DNA from: Calothrix sp. NIES-2100
GTDB taxonomy: Bacteria; Cyanobacteriota; Cyanobacteriia; Cyanobacteriales; Nostocaceae
DNA: 64,000 nt
Reading direction: 5' to 3'
NCBI RefSeq assembly: GCF_002368195.1
Contig: NZ_AP018178.1
Span: 7,204,645-7,268,644 of the forward strand
The notes below the pieces were generated by a model. It did not search any database. It was given only the letters and a program-made list of their open reading frames with translations, and was not told where the DNA came from. Positions 25,252 through 35,184 of this stretch are shown here, in pieces; position 1 is the first letter of the stretch, and each line of letters opens with the position of its first letter. The position numbers were made by a program, and so were the translations under genes.

Positions 25252-26220
25252 GTGAAATTAGCATTGCTGATAATTTTGGCAGTAATTATCGGATTACTGG
25301 TAGTGATTGAAGTGGGATTGCGATCGCTCTTTGGTTTTGGGAATCCCCTGATTTACCTTGGTGATGAGCAGATAGGTTATTTGTTAGCGCCTAACCAGCA
25401 CACCCGTCGCTTTGGGAATCGGATTGAGATTAATGAATATTCTATGCGTAGCCAGCCGATCCAAAAAACACCTGCACCTTCTACATTACGAGTGTTAATG
25501 CTGGGAGACTCAATCGCTAATGGTGGTTGGTGGACAGATCAGGATAATACAATTTCTCAGTTAATGATGCGCTCCTTAACTTCAGCGACTAACGGTAAAT
25601 ATCAACAAGTCGAAGTATTAAATGCATCAGCTAATTCTTGGGGTCCAAGAAATGAATTAGCCTATCTGCAAAGATTTGGGAGTTTTCAAGCCCAGGTAGT
25701 AGTGTTATTAATTAATACCGATGATTTATTTGCTACGGCTCCGACATCCTTACCAGTGGGACGCGATCGCAATTATCCAGATCGGAAACCGCCTCTAGCT
25801 GTAGTAGAAGTCTGTTCACGTTATTTGCTCAAAGAAAAGCCAAATCCGGAAATTCAAGCCTTACAAAAGGAAGCAGGCGATCGCGTGGGGATAAATTTAG
25901 AGGCGATCGCTAAAATCCAGGCGCTAACCCAGGAAAAAAACAGCCAATTTCTCTTAGTGATGACTCCCTTATTGCGAGAGATTGCTGAACCAGGCTCCCG
26001 TGAATACGAAATTAAAGCACGTCAACGGTTAAATGAATTTACGCAAGCCCAGCAGATCACTTATATAGATGTATTGCCCATATTCAACTCTACCCCAAAC
26101 GTGAAAGCTTTGTATCAAGACCACATCCACCTCAACTTACAAGGTAATCAGCTAGTGTGCCAACTCATCGAGCGATCGCTTGTGGGAATGATTGAGCAAG
26201 TGCGATCGGATTATCAATAA
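25252..26220 (+). CDS. SGNH/GDSL-type hydrolase with N-terminal membrane anchor
   Basis: This 322-residue protein has residues 3-22 as a hydrophobic signal anchor. The SGNH block I is VLMLGDSIANGG with nucleophile Ser87; Asn lies in the ASANSWGPRNE region. The C-terminal Asp/His pair is in YQDHIHLNLQGNQL. It is probably an extracytoplasmic esterase or O-acetyl-transferase-type enzyme acting on a glycan or lipid. The start is ambiguous: GTG 25252 (GGAG 11 bases before) is preferred over TTG 25246. It is monocistronic; a pentapeptide protein follows at a 235-base distance. Confidence 0.82.
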   Translation: MKLALLIILAVIIGLLVVIEVGLRSLFGFGNPLIYLGDEQIGYLLAPNQHTRRFGNRIEINEYSMRSQPIQKTPAPSTLRVLMLGDSIANGGWWTDQDNTISQLMMRSLTSATNGKYQQVEVLNASANSWGPRNELAYLQRFGSFQAQVVVLLINTDDLFATAPTSLPVGRDRNYPDRKPPLAVVEVCSRYLLKEKPNPEIQALQKEAGDRVGINLEAIAKIQALTQEKNSQFLLVMTPLLREIAEPGSREYEIKARQRLNEFTQAQQITYIDVLPIFNSTPNVKALYQDHIHLNLQGNQLVCQLIERSLVGMIEQVRSDYQ

Positions 26221-26455
26221 TCAGCTATTAAATGACAAAAAGTTAGTAACAACTTGTCTATAATTCCCGATCATTCCTATATTTACATTAAGTTGATATT
26301 CTAAATTCCAGAAGTTATAGCAAAATAAAACTAAAAGTTTTTCCTAAATAATATTTAGGTTTTTAATAACTCAACCAAGAAACTTTGGTGTGGTTTGGGT
26401 AGTGGATAACTCACAACTAGACTTTATATACCTCTAGAAATAGCGAGGTGATAAT

Positions 26456-27019
26456 ATGGACTCCAATAAGCTCCTGAGTCGATATGCAGCAGGGGAAAAA
26501 AATTTTAATGGAGCCAATCTGCATCAGGCGAACCTGTCTAATTTTGATTTGACTGGAATAAATTTCGCCGATGCTGACTTGAGCGGAGCCGACTTAAGTG
26601 GAGCGAACTTAAGTGAATGTAACTTAACTAGAGCAAACCTGACTGATGCAGATTTAACGAGTGCTAATCTCAACAATGCCAACTTGAGTGAGGTAAACTT
26701 GATTGGCGCAGAAATGATCAGCGCTAATCTGGAAAAAACCAACCTCAGCCGTGCTGATTTGCGGGGTACAAATTTAACAATGGCAAAGCTATTTGGTGCA
26801 AACCTCAGCGAAGCAGAATTGAGTGGAGCGGATTTAAGAGGTGCTGATTTAAGAGAAACAAATTTGATTTGTTGTAATCTGGATGAAGCAGAAATTACTG
26901 ATGCAGATTTAACTGGAGCAAGTCTTACTGTACAAGAAATGGGCGACAGCATTTTGCATATCGGTTTATCCCATAAATGGGTGACTTGGGCTGGTAGTTG
27001 CTCAATAATTCAAAATTAA
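26456..27019 (+). CDS. Pentapeptide repeat protein
   Basis: This 187-residue protein has about 25 consecutive A(D/N)LXX pentapeptides from residue 18 to 160, which fold as a right-handed quadrilateral beta-helix. The C-terminal 25 residues (HIGLSHKWVTWAGSCSI) leave the repeat pattern. There is no signal peptide, so it is cytosolic. Function unknown; such proteins are abundant in cyanobacteria. GAGGTGATAAT precedes the ATG at 26456. The open frame on the opposite strand is a shadow of the repeat. Confidence 0.93.
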   Translation: MDSNKLLSRYAAGEKNFNGANLHQANLSNFDLTGINFADADLSGADLSGANLSECNLTRANLTDADLTSANLNNANLSEVNLIGAEMISANLEKTNLSRADLRGTNLTMAKLFGANLSEAELSGADLRGADLRETNLICCNLDEAEITDADLTGASLTVQEMGDSILHIGLSHKWVTWAGSCSIIQN

Positions 27020-27270
27020 ATAATTTGTCACTCATAAATCGTAATTACGTCAGGTTAGTTGATTTACACACTAAACAAAACTGGTCTTATTATAGGCCAA
27101 TACGCTGGCAATACGGTTATAGCATTTTCTGTAAATCATAGCCCCCTCCTCGCTTGCGGGGACGGGGTTGGGGGTGGGGTGACGGTACCTCACTAAACAG
27201 AGAAACGCTATATGTTAAAGGAGAAAGGAAAAATGGGAAAGGTTTCAATTCACTGTTTACCCTTTTTTCC

Positions 27271-30200
27271 TTACCTCTCTTCCTCTGTAAGTTTATACTC
27301 TTTAAGTAAACCGTTGATTTCTTGCTGTGTAAATGGATTCTTTCCAGAACTTAAAACTTTTACCCAACCTTGGCGTTGTGATTTCCTTTCTTGATTGTCA
27401 GTCTCAGCGATGAATACTTGAAAGTCATCAATTGCGCCTTTTGTGTTTCCTGTTAGCGCCCTAGCAAGGCCACGACTATGACGAACATTACCATCATTAG
27501 GAGCAAGCGCCACAGCTTTTTCACAGGCAGACAACACATCCTTGACATGACCCCGCAGACTCCCTTGCCAACAAAGTTTGTTCCACAAATCCACATCAAT
27601 TTCCCCGTTGGGAGTGAATTTTTGGGCTTTGGTGTAAGCGGCTACTGCTTCTTTAAATTTACTTTCCTCTATCAGTTTATTTCCCCTATCAACTAGCAAG
27701 GAAACGGCTTTTATATTTAGCTCAAATTCAAAACTAGGGTCTAGTTGCAAAGCAGCTTGAAAAGCAACAACAGCACCATCAATATTGCCTACCGCTGCTA
27801 AATCCTCACCCTGATTAACTTGATTTGCAGCTTCTACCAATGGCTTTGCTTTTGCCTCTGGGTCAAATTTTAAGTTGGGATTCCACTTCAAAGCTTGACG
27901 AAAGGTAGTAACTGCTTCTTGGGTAGCACCATTTCTTGCTTGCTCCTCACCTTCCGCAATCAAAAATGGCGCTGCTGCCATCAAAATAGATGGGTTTTGG
28001 CATATTGATAGTCTTTTCAAGTCTTGAGGATGGGTAACAAGGTAATCGTGCATCCAGTCACAACCTCGTGACAACAGTTTATCTAAGCTTTCCACAGACC
28101 ACACCCGTGCTGTGTTGTCATCACTAGCAGTAACAATTAGTTTGCTATCAGGGCTAAAACTGGCATTGTTGACCGCTTTTTCATGCCTATTGAGTTCGGC
28201 TAACAGCCTACCTGTTGTTTCCCACACTAGCGTTGTGTTAGCAGAGGCAGTGACAATGAGTTTGTTATCGGGGCTAAAACTCGCATTGATTACCCTACCT
28301 GGATGCCCTGGAAGTTGGGCTAACAGCTGACCGGTTGTGTCCCATACCCGCGCTGTGTTGTCATCACTGGCAGTGACAATCAGTTTGCTATCGGGGCTAA
28401 AACTGGCATTGTTGACCTTATCCTGATGTCCTTTAAGTTGGGCTAACAGCTTACCAGTTGTGTCCCATACTCGCGCTGTCTTGTCCCAAGAGGTAGTGAC
28501 AATTAGTTGACCATCGGGGCTAAAACTTGCATTGTCAACGTTATCTTGATGTCCTTTAAGTTGGGCTAACAACTTACCAGTTGTGTCCCATACTCGTGCT
28601 GTCTTGTCCCAAGAGGCAGTGACAATTAGTTTACCATTGGGGCTAAAACTTGCATTTATCGTCGGTTCTTGATGCCCTTTGAGCTGGGTTAAAAGCCTAC
28701 CTGTTATGTCCCACACCCGTGCTGTGTTGTCATCACTGGCAGTGACAATCAGTTTGCTATTAGGGCTAAAACTGGCATTGATGATCCCACCTTGATGCCC
28801 TTTGAGTTGAGTTAACAGCTTACCGCTTGTGTTCCATACCCGCGCTGTCTTGTCAAAGGAAGCAGTGACAATCAGCTTACTATCAGCACTAAAACTAGCA
28901 TTGTATACACTACTCTGATGCCCTTTGAGTTGGGCTAACAACTTACCTGTTATGTCCCATACCTGTGCTGTCTTGTCCTCACTAGCAGTGACAATCAGCT
29001 TACCATCAGGGCTAAAATTGGCATTGTATACAGTACTCTGATGCCCTTTGAGTTGGGTTAACAGCTTACTCGTTATGTCCCATACCCGCGCTGTCTTGTC
29101 AACAGAGGCAGTGACAATCAGCTTGCTATCAGGACTAAAACTGGCATTTATGACCAGCTGCTGATGTCCTGGGAGTTGGGTTAACAGCTTACCAGTTGTG
29201 TTCCATACCCGCACTGTCTTGTCAAAGGAGGTAGTAACAATCAACTTACTATCAGGACTAAAATTGGCATTTCTGAGCGCAGCTTGATGCCCTTTGAGTT
29301 GGCTTAACAGCTTACCGGTTGTGTCCCATACCCGCGCTGTTTTGTCATCACTGGCAGTGAGAATCATCTTGCCATCGGGGCTAAAACTGGCACTTCTGAC
29401 CTTATCCTGATGTCCTTGGAGTTGGGCTAATAACTTACCTTGTATGTCCCATAGCCGGGAAGTTTTGTCATCGCTAGCAGTGAGAATCATCTTACCATCG
29501 GGGCTAAAACTGGCACTTCTGACCGAACCCTGATGTCCTTGGAGTTGGGCTAATAACTTCCCGGTTATGTCCCATAGCCGCACTGTTTTGTCATCACTAG
29601 CAGTGAGAATCATCTTACCATCGGGGCTAAAACTAGCACTTCTGATCGAATCCTGATGACCTTTAAGTTGGGCTATCAGCTTACCGGTTGTGTCCCATAC
29701 TCGCGCTATCTTGTCAAAGGATGCAGTGACAATCAGCTTGCCATCGGGGCTAAAACTGGCACTTCTGACCGAACCCTGATGCCCTTTGAGTTGGGCTAAT
29801 AACTTCCCGGTTGTGTCCCACACTCGCGCTGTCTTGTCCTCACTAGCAGTGACAATCAGCTTGCTATCGGGGCTAAAAGTAGCATTGTAGACAGGCTTTT
29901 GATGACCTTGAAGTTGGGCTAAAAGTTTACCAGTTGTGTCCCACACTCGCGCTGTCTTGTCAAAGGATGCAGTGACAATCAGCTTGCCATTGGGGCTAAA
30001 ACTGGCATTGATAACCAAATCTTGATGCCCTGTCAGCTGCGTCCGTTCTTGAATCCGATCTAAAATTCTTTGTAAAGCTAATATGGGTCTGGTGGTTGGA
30101 TATTGTTCTAGAGGGCGACCATCCTTAACTATTGATTGCAATCCTTGCCCCGCAATCATGGCTGTGAGTAAGGCTTTGATTGACTGTGTTTCAAACTGAT

Positions 30201-30966
30201 GTAAAGCTGCTACTGCCTGTCGCTCTAAACTTGTGCCTTCTTGTGCTTCTTGAATAGTTTTGTTTGCCCAGAATCCAGCTATTGCTGCTAATACCAACAT
30301 CACAACCAGCATCCCAGAGCCAATGCGAAGCATCTGCCTTGCTTGGTGTCCAGCTTTCATCAATCTTTGATGGGCGGCTTCGGCTTCGTGGCTTTTACTA
30401 ATATAGTTTTTCTGCTGTTGGGTTGGTTGGGGTTGTTGAACAGTACTAGAGACCAGCCATTGCTCTGCTGCTTCTAAATCAGTCCCACGTAGCAAAAAGC
30501 TATCATTACGCCCTTTGTTCTCCCACTCCAGCGCCCGAATCAGCAAGCGCGTATGCCCACGCACATATTCTAAATTTGTATCAATTGCTTGAATTAGGTG
30601 GGCAAAAACATTGTCAAAATCATCTTGTTCCCGAAAGAACAGCCAGTTGTGGCGAGAAAGGGCAGGATGAACCTGCTCTATGTCGAAGCCTTCTCTTCGT
30701 ACAATGGGCACAAGGCGCTTACTATTTTTGATTGCGTGTTCAATCTCTTGATTGCAGACTTTAGAGGCAATCGAATTTGGACTAATTACAAAGACAAAGG
30801 TGTTAGTTGCCTCAATCCCCGCTTCAATTTCTGACCACCAATCAGCAGTTAAAGGAATATCTTTCCAGTCAACCCAGGTTTCACGCTTCTGAGCTTGTAG
30901 TGCATTTTGGAGAATAACGACGAACTCCTTGTCTATGCGCGAATAGGAGATAAAAACGTCTGTCAT
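27271..30966 (-). CDS. TIR-TM-WD40(16)-TPR protein
   Basis: This 1231-residue protein has an N-terminal TIR domain (1-130: VFISYSRIDKEF, WVDWKDIP, and a CNQEIE segment whose Glu74 matches the NADase-type glutamate). One membrane helix (about 214-235) follows. Sixteen 41-residue WD40 repeats span about 309-965 (consensus GHQxxVxxASFSPDxKLIVTASxDKTARVWDTTGKLLAQL), and the C-terminus has TPR-like helices (985-1231). The WD repeats are so alike that recent tandem expansion is likely. There is no NTPase between TIR and WD40, unlike STAND proteins. Possible roles are signalling, cell death or phage defence. It stands alone. Confidence 0.92.
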   Translation of the reverse strand: MTDVFISYSRIDKEFVVILQNALQAQKRETWVDWKDIPLTADWWSEIEAGIEATNTFVFVISPNSIASKVCNQEIEHAIKNSKRLVPIVRREGFDIEQVHPALSRHNWLFFREQDDFDNVFAHLIQAIDTNLEYVRGHTRLLIRALEWENKGRNDSFLLRGTDLEAAEQWLVSSTVQQPQPTQQQKNYISKSHEAEAAHQRLMKAGHQARQMLRIGSGMLVVMLVLAAIAGFWANKTIQEAQEGTSLERQAVAALHQFETQSIKALLTAMIAGQGLQSIVKDGRPLEQYPTTRPILALQRILDRIQERTQLTGHQDLVINASFSPNGKLIVTASFDKTARVWDTTGKLLAQLQGHQKPVYNATFSPDSKLIVTASEDKTARVWDTTGKLLAQLKGHQGSVRSASFSPDGKLIVTASFDKIARVWDTTGKLIAQLKGHQDSIRSASFSPDGKMILTASDDKTVRLWDITGKLLAQLQGHQGSVRSASFSPDGKMILTASDDKTSRLWDIQGKLLAQLQGHQDKVRSASFSPDGKMILTASDDKTARVWDTTGKLLSQLKGHQAALRNANFSPDSKLIVTTSFDKTVRVWNTTGKLLTQLPGHQQLVINASFSPDSKLIVTASVDKTARVWDITSKLLTQLKGHQSTVYNANFSPDGKLIVTASEDKTAQVWDITGKLLAQLKGHQSSVYNASFSADSKLIVTASFDKTARVWNTSGKLLTQLKGHQGGIINASFSPNSKLIVTASDDNTARVWDITGRLLTQLKGHQEPTINASFSPNGKLIVTASWDKTARVWDTTGKLLAQLKGHQDNVDNASFSPDGQLIVTTSWDKTARVWDTTGKLLAQLKGHQDKVNNASFSPDSKLIVTASDDNTARVWDTTGQLLAQLPGHPGRVINASFSPDNKLIVTASANTTLVWETTGRLLAELNRHEKAVNNASFSPDSKLIVTASDDNTARVWSVESLDKLLSRGCDWMHDYLVTHPQDLKRLSICQNPSILMAAAPFLIAEGEEQARNGATQEAVTTFRQALKWNPNLKFDPEAKAKPLVEAANQVNQGEDLAAVGNIDGAVVAFQAALQLDPSFEFELNIKAVSLLVDRGNKLIEESKFKEAVAAYTKAQKFTPNGEIDVDLWNKLCWQGSLRGHVKDVLSACEKAVALAPNDGNVRHSRGLARALTGNTKGAIDDFQVFIAETDNQERKSQRQGWVKVLSSGKNPFTQQEINGLLKEYKLTEEER

Positions 30967-31212
30967 GTGATTTGCTCAGTCTGCGTTTAGCTTGGTTTAT
31001 CCTAGTGAAACTACTATAATCTGTGTTATGTTTTTTATCAACTGAATATGATGCCTATACTTCTTACTGTTCGGTTAAGCATCTTCGAGTGGATATTTGG
31101 TTTGGGGCTAAGGGTTCATAGGGAAGGGGGAAAGGGCAAAATCTTTCCCCCTAAAAAACTTTAGATAGTTCGGTTGAATCGTGCCTACTTACTGAGTAAT
31201 TATTTTGAATTG

Positions 31213-31563
31213 TTAATAAACTAAAGGCGTTGCACCCTGCATTTTTCTTAAAGAATTTATACAAGCAGGACAATCACAGCCGAATAAAGCGATCGCCATA
31301 TCGCTTTCTTGGTCGTTAAACTCTAGCATAGGTACACCATCGGCAGATGGTTCGGCTTCTGCTTGATATTTAGGAATTTGCTCTAAAACAGACGCTCTCG
31401 CACATACTAAACCAACTTTATGTTTATTACGAATACAAGACAGACGATCTGTATTTGTGGGTTGGGCTTCGATAGCTTGGGCTTGATTAATGACGATTCC
31501 TGTTGACAGAATAGAGCTAAGAAGTACAGGAGTTGACATTAAGTGAAGTATGAATTTGTTCAT
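31213..31563 (-). CDS. Secreted small Cys-containing hypothetical protein
   Basis: This 116-residue protein has a signal peptide (1-30, ending AQAIEA). The mature part has five cysteines: one pair spaced C-x9-C (SCIRNKHKVGLVCA) and a C-terminal GCDCPACINSLRKMQG. That arrangement suggests disulfides or metal binding in the periplasm. No family was recognised. The ATG is at 31563. Neighbours give no hint. Confidence 0.65.
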   Translation of the reverse strand: MNKFILHLMSTPVLLSSILSTGIVINQAQAIEAQPTNTDRLSCIRNKHKVGLVCARASVLEQIPKYQAEAEPSADGVPMLEFNDQESDMAIALFGCDCPACINSLRKMQGATPLVY

Positions 31564-31633
31564 GAGTTTCCAGGTGAAGAATTTCCAATGCTCAAATGAG
31601 CCGATTTCATCTTACAGTACAAACTAATAGTCA

Positions 31634-31921
31634 TCAGGAACGGAAGTTTTTTAAGGCTGTCAACTCTTTTTCAGCTTGCAGCCAATGTTCCACAGACTTG
31701 CCATTGGGATAGCCAGTTTGTTGCCAGATTTCATAAGCTTTCAAACGGATTTTATTTTCGTCTGGGCGGTTACTGATAAAATACTCACAGGAATTAGTAG
31801 TTAAACTATAGGGATCTGTTGCAAAAAAATCCTGACGACCTAAAATTTCAGCTGTAAACAGGTAACACTCTTGTTTGATCGGACAATTTTGTCCGGGACA
31901 CATAGTAATGTCGTAGGGCAT
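31634..31921 (-). CDS. DUF2934-like small protein with Cys cluster
   Basis: This 95-residue protein has a C-terminal half (KIRLKAYEIWQQTGYPNG...HWLQAEKEL) typical of the DUF2934 helical motif. The N-terminal half holds C-x4-C-x5-C (MCPGQNCPIKQECY) plus a further Cys. The frame extends to 32017, but the extra 32 residues derive from a GTTGACTGTTGAC repeat, so the ATG at 31921 is chosen. Function unknown, probably cytosolic. Confidence 0.7.
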   Translation of the reverse strand: MPYDITMCPGQNCPIKQECYLFTAEILGRQDFFATDPYSLTTNSCEYFISNRPDENKIRLKAYEIWQQTGYPNGKSVEHWLQAEKELTALKNFRS

Positions 31922-32079
31922 ATAGCAATCGGATGTAAGTTTTAAGGGACTTCCAAAGTAAAAAAATATTCCGTTGTTATTGTTGACTGTTGACTGTTGA
32001 CTGTTGACAGTCAACAACTTTTAAGGAAATAGATTTTTTCCGGAACGATCGCTCTATTCCCTTTTTTAATATTGTGATT

Positions 32080-33813
32080 TTAACTGTATCGGCGGGGAGT
32101 GTAAACGGAGACACTGCCATCACTGCGCTGAATCGTCTTTGTCTTGCTGGAACCAATAATAATCATGGTTCGCATATCCGCTACTGCTGGTGCTAGCTCC
32201 TCAAGGGCAATTACTTTTACAGTCTGTCCCGTCCGTCCGAGATTTCGCCCTAAGACTACTGGGGTATTAGGTGTTCTGTAGCGCAGCAAAATATTTCTCG
32301 CTTCTGTTAGTTGCCAAGTACGCTCTTTAGAAACAGGATTGTAGAAAGCGATCGCAAAATCAGCTTCAGCCGCCGCCGCAATTCGTTGTTCAATAATTGA
32401 CCAAGGCTTCAAAATATCTGAGAGGGAAATAGCACAGAAATCATGTCCCAAGGGTGCGCCAATAGCGGCGGCGGCGGCTTGCATGGCGGAAATTCCCGGT
32501 GCTACATGAATCTCGATGCTGTCCCATTCCGGTTTAGCATGGTGATCCAAAACCTCAAAAATTGCTGTCGCCATCGCATAAATCCCCGGATCGCCAGAAG
32601 ATACCACCGCCACATATCGCCCTTCGGCTGCTAAATCCAGCGCCATTTCCGCCCGTGATATTTCTTCGCGATTGTCAGAATCATGTCTTTGCTTACCTTC
32701 AGCCAGAGAACCAACTAAATTTAAGTAAGTTGTGTAACCTACCAAATCAGTAGCCGATTTGAGAATTTCTTTCACCTCAGGAGACATCCACTGTTGACTA
32801 CCAGGCCCCGTACCAATCACAGCTAACCGTCCCCGTGGCTGTCCGATAATGCTGGGGTCGATTGGTTCGGGGGAAAGAGCGATCGCAATTTCTGCATCTG
32901 TGGAAATTAGCTCTCCATCTGTCCCTGTGGCTGCAACTGCTACTGCTTGGGTGAGGCTATAACCTTGAGATTGTAAGTTTTCTAGTTGATTTGAGGTAAA
33001 AAAGCGTGTAGGCACTCCCAAGGCGCTAGCAACAGCATGAATTGCTGGATTGGCAGCGATCGCAATTGGTGCAAATACCCCAGCTACCGATGCTGGCGCA
33101 AGTTCCGCAGCTGCTAATAGTTGCTGTATTGAAGCTAGTATTTGCTCGTTACTTCCAGAGATTTCACTAAGAGCGATCGCAATTGTAGCTGGATGGTATA
33201 TCAGACAGTTTGGTGTAGGATTTAGTAGGCGATCGCTAATTTTAATCGTCAAATTGCCATCAGGGTCAATGGGTAATTGACTATTAGTCAACCAAGGCGC
33301 TATTCCTTCCAACTTCACCTGCGCCCCAGCTAGCAAATCCGAAATAAAAGTTTTGGCATCATCTGGATTAGCTAAATGATATCCAGAGGGAGGAGACAAC
33401 AGCGCTGTGCGAAACCGGATATCGCCCGTAGTCGTGATTGCTGCTTTGACATCAAATACCTCAGCAATGCGACGCGCCAAATCATTCACCCCACTCAATC
33501 CACCTAACAGCGGCACAACCGCACTACCATCCTCAGCTACAGCTACTACTGGCGGTTCTTGGCGTTTATCCGAAATCATCGGCGCTAAAGTTCTGATTAA
33601 AATACCTGCTGCACAAATCCCAATCAGTGGCGTTCCTTGGGCGAACAATTCCCGCACTGTCTCACCAAAATTGCTAAAGCTGACATCTATTTCAGAAGTC
33701 CGCCCCGCCAAACCGTATAACGTCGCCCCTGGTAGCACACTCATGATTTTGCGTGCTACTGCCACACTATTTTGACCCAATACCACAACAGCAGGTGCAA
33801 CCTTTGACATCAT
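32080..33813 (-). CDS. cobJ: CbiG-CobJ fusion (cobalamin ring contraction)
   Basis: This 577-residue bifunctional enzyme has residues 1-330 resembling CbiG (cobalt-precorrin-5A hydrolase): GICAAGILIRTLAP, EDGSAVVPLLGGLSGVNDLARRIA, and a C-terminal G-V-x-T-R-F-F segment. Residues 335-577 are the SAM-dependent CobJ/CbiH C17-methyltransferase: LAVIGTGPGSQQWMSP, YTTYLNLV, VVSSGDPGIYAMA and PGISAMQAAAAAIGAPLGHDFCAISLSD. Both act in corrin-ring contraction of B12 synthesis. The stop codon is 58 bases before the next minus-strand gene's region; no other cob genes are adjacent. The start is MMSK at 33813. Confidence 0.92.
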   Translation of the reverse strand: MMSKVAPAVVVLGQNSVAVARKIMSVLPGATLYGLAGRTSEIDVSFSNFGETVRELFAQGTPLIGICAAGILIRTLAPMISDKRQEPPVVAVAEDGSAVVPLLGGLSGVNDLARRIAEVFDVKAAITTTGDIRFRTALLSPPSGYHLANPDDAKTFISDLLAGAQVKLEGIAPWLTNSQLPIDPDGNLTIKISDRLLNPTPNCLIYHPATIAIALSEISGSNEQILASIQQLLAAAELAPASVAGVFAPIAIAANPAIHAVASALGVPTRFFTSNQLENLQSQGYSLTQAVAVAATGTDGELISTDAEIAIALSPEPIDPSIIGQPRGRLAVIGTGPGSQQWMSPEVKEILKSATDLVGYTTYLNLVGSLAEGKQRHDSDNREEISRAEMALDLAAEGRYVAVVSSGDPGIYAMATAIFEVLDHHAKPEWDSIEIHVAPGISAMQAAAAAIGAPLGHDFCAISLSDILKPWSIIEQRIAAAAEADFAIAFYNPVSKERTWQLTEARNILLRYRTPNTPVVLGRNLGRTGQTVKVIALEELAPAVADMRTMIIIGSSKTKTIQRSDGSVSVYTPRRYS

Positions 33814-33886
33814 AAAAACTTATGGAACTGTATATAGGTATAGTCCAGAGTCAATAGTCAATAGTCAATAGTCCAGATTAATTAAC

Positions 33887-33936
33887 CATGCCCAATGCCC
33901 AATGCCCCATGCCCAATGCCCAATGCCCAATGCCCC
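33887..33936. repeat. Heptanucleotide repeat ATGCCCA
   Basis: About seven units of CATGCCC/AATGCCC lie in the divergent spacer between cobJ and ygfZ. Confidence 0.9.
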
Positions 33937-34009
33937 TTGAACCAGTAAAAGATAATTTGCTAATATTTCCAATGCGTAAGTTCTCAAAATAAAGCAACTC
34001 TTCATTACC

Positions 34010-34993
34010 ATGCCAACATCTGCAATTGACGGTAAAGACGCAGCAGCTATCCAAGCGGTAACAGAAGGGGTTGCTGTATGCGATCGCTCTCATTGGGGAC
34101 GCATCCGTGTTTCTGATGATGACCGCATCCGTTTTTTACACAACCAAACTACTAATGATTTCCAAATTTTAAAGCCTGGGCAAGGGTGCGATACGGTGAT
34201 GGTAACATCCACAGCCCGCACGATTGATTTAGCGACAGCATACGTTCTAGAAGATGCGGTTTTATTGTTGGTTTCGCCTAGCCGGCGCGAATTTATCTTG
34301 CAGTGGTTGGATCGCTATATCTTTTTTGCTGATAAGGTACAATTAACCGATGTGACAGATGAAACCGCTACTTTTAGTCTCATCGGCCCTGAAAGTGATG
34401 CGATTATTGAAAAGTTGGGTGCGATCGCAATTATTGGTCAACCATACGGTAATCATCTTATCCTCAACGATGGCTTAATTGTTGCCGTTGGTAGTGGCTT
34501 GGCTTCTACTGGATATACCCTAATTTTGCCCGTCTCAGAAAAAGAGAAGGTGTGGGGTCAAATTTTAGAATTAGGCGCAGTAGAGTTGAGCGATCGCGCT
34601 TGGGATGCGTTGCGAATATTACAAGGAAGACCCGCCCCAGATGCGGAACTAACAGATGATTACAATCCCCTAGAAGTTGGCTTGTGGCAGACTATATCTT
34701 TTAATAAGGGTTGCTATATCGGGCAAGAAACCATTGCCAGACTAAATACATATAAAGGTGTAAAGCAAAACCTTTGGGGAATTCGCTTGAGTGGTTTTGC
34801 GGAAGTTGGCAGTGCGATTTCTGTTGGCGATGAAAAAGTTGGCAAACTTACCAGTCTCACTGAAATAGCTGACGGCTATTTTGGGCTAGCTTACATTCGG
34901 ACTAAAGCAGGTGGCGTTGGCTTAAAAGTGCAAGTAGGAGAAACCGAAGGTGAAATAGTCGCCGTACCCTTTGTCTCTCACGAATATCCCTAA
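34010..34993 (+). CDS. ygfZ: YgfZ/GcvT-family folate-binding protein
   Basis: This 327-residue protein has the YgfZ signature KGCYIGQET (about residue 237-245), which includes the conserved Cys used in iron-sulfur enzyme maintenance. FLHNQTTNDFQ in the N-terminus and NPLEVGLW belong to the T-protein-like fold. YgfZ helps to assemble or repair certain Fe-S proteins in a folate-dependent way. Length and domain order are normal. The ATG is at 34010. A terminator follows directly. Confidence 0.92.
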   Translation: MPTSAIDGKDAAAIQAVTEGVAVCDRSHWGRIRVSDDDRIRFLHNQTTNDFQILKPGQGCDTVMVTSTARTIDLATAYVLEDAVLLLVSPSRREFILQWLDRYIFFADKVQLTDVTDETATFSLIGPESDAIIEKLGAIAIIGQPYGNHLILNDGLIVAVGSGLASTGYTLILPVSEKEKVWGQILELGAVELSDRAWDALRILQGRPAPDAELTDDYNPLEVGLWQTISFNKGCYIGQETIARLNTYKGVKQNLWGIRLSGFAEVGSAISVGDEKVGKLTSLTEIADGYFGLAYIRTKAGGVGLKVQVGETEGEIVAVPFVSHEYP

Positions 34994-34999
34994 GCCTAA

Positions 35000-35022
35000 A
35001 TGCTTGTCCTACAGGCATTTTT
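35000..35022 (+). terminator. Intrinsic terminator after ygfZ
   Basis: ATGCTTGT (35000-35007) and ACAGGCAT (35011-35018) form an 8-bp stem with one G-T pair and a CCT loop, followed by five T. Confidence 0.75.
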
Positions 35023-35184
35023 GGTGAGCAATATTCTCTACACCTTGGTCTATTTACCTGAAAATAGCTCTAAAGTCGCATTTCGTAAATTTTTTTAGCC
35101 GACAATTGTTTGGGATTGTTGAATCAACTACAAATATATATATAGATAAAATACAATGCTTATCATAGGTTTATTCAATCATTG

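Noticed and set aside
26524..26952. 142-codon antisense frame
   Set aside because: Shadow of the pentapeptide repeat gene on the other strand.
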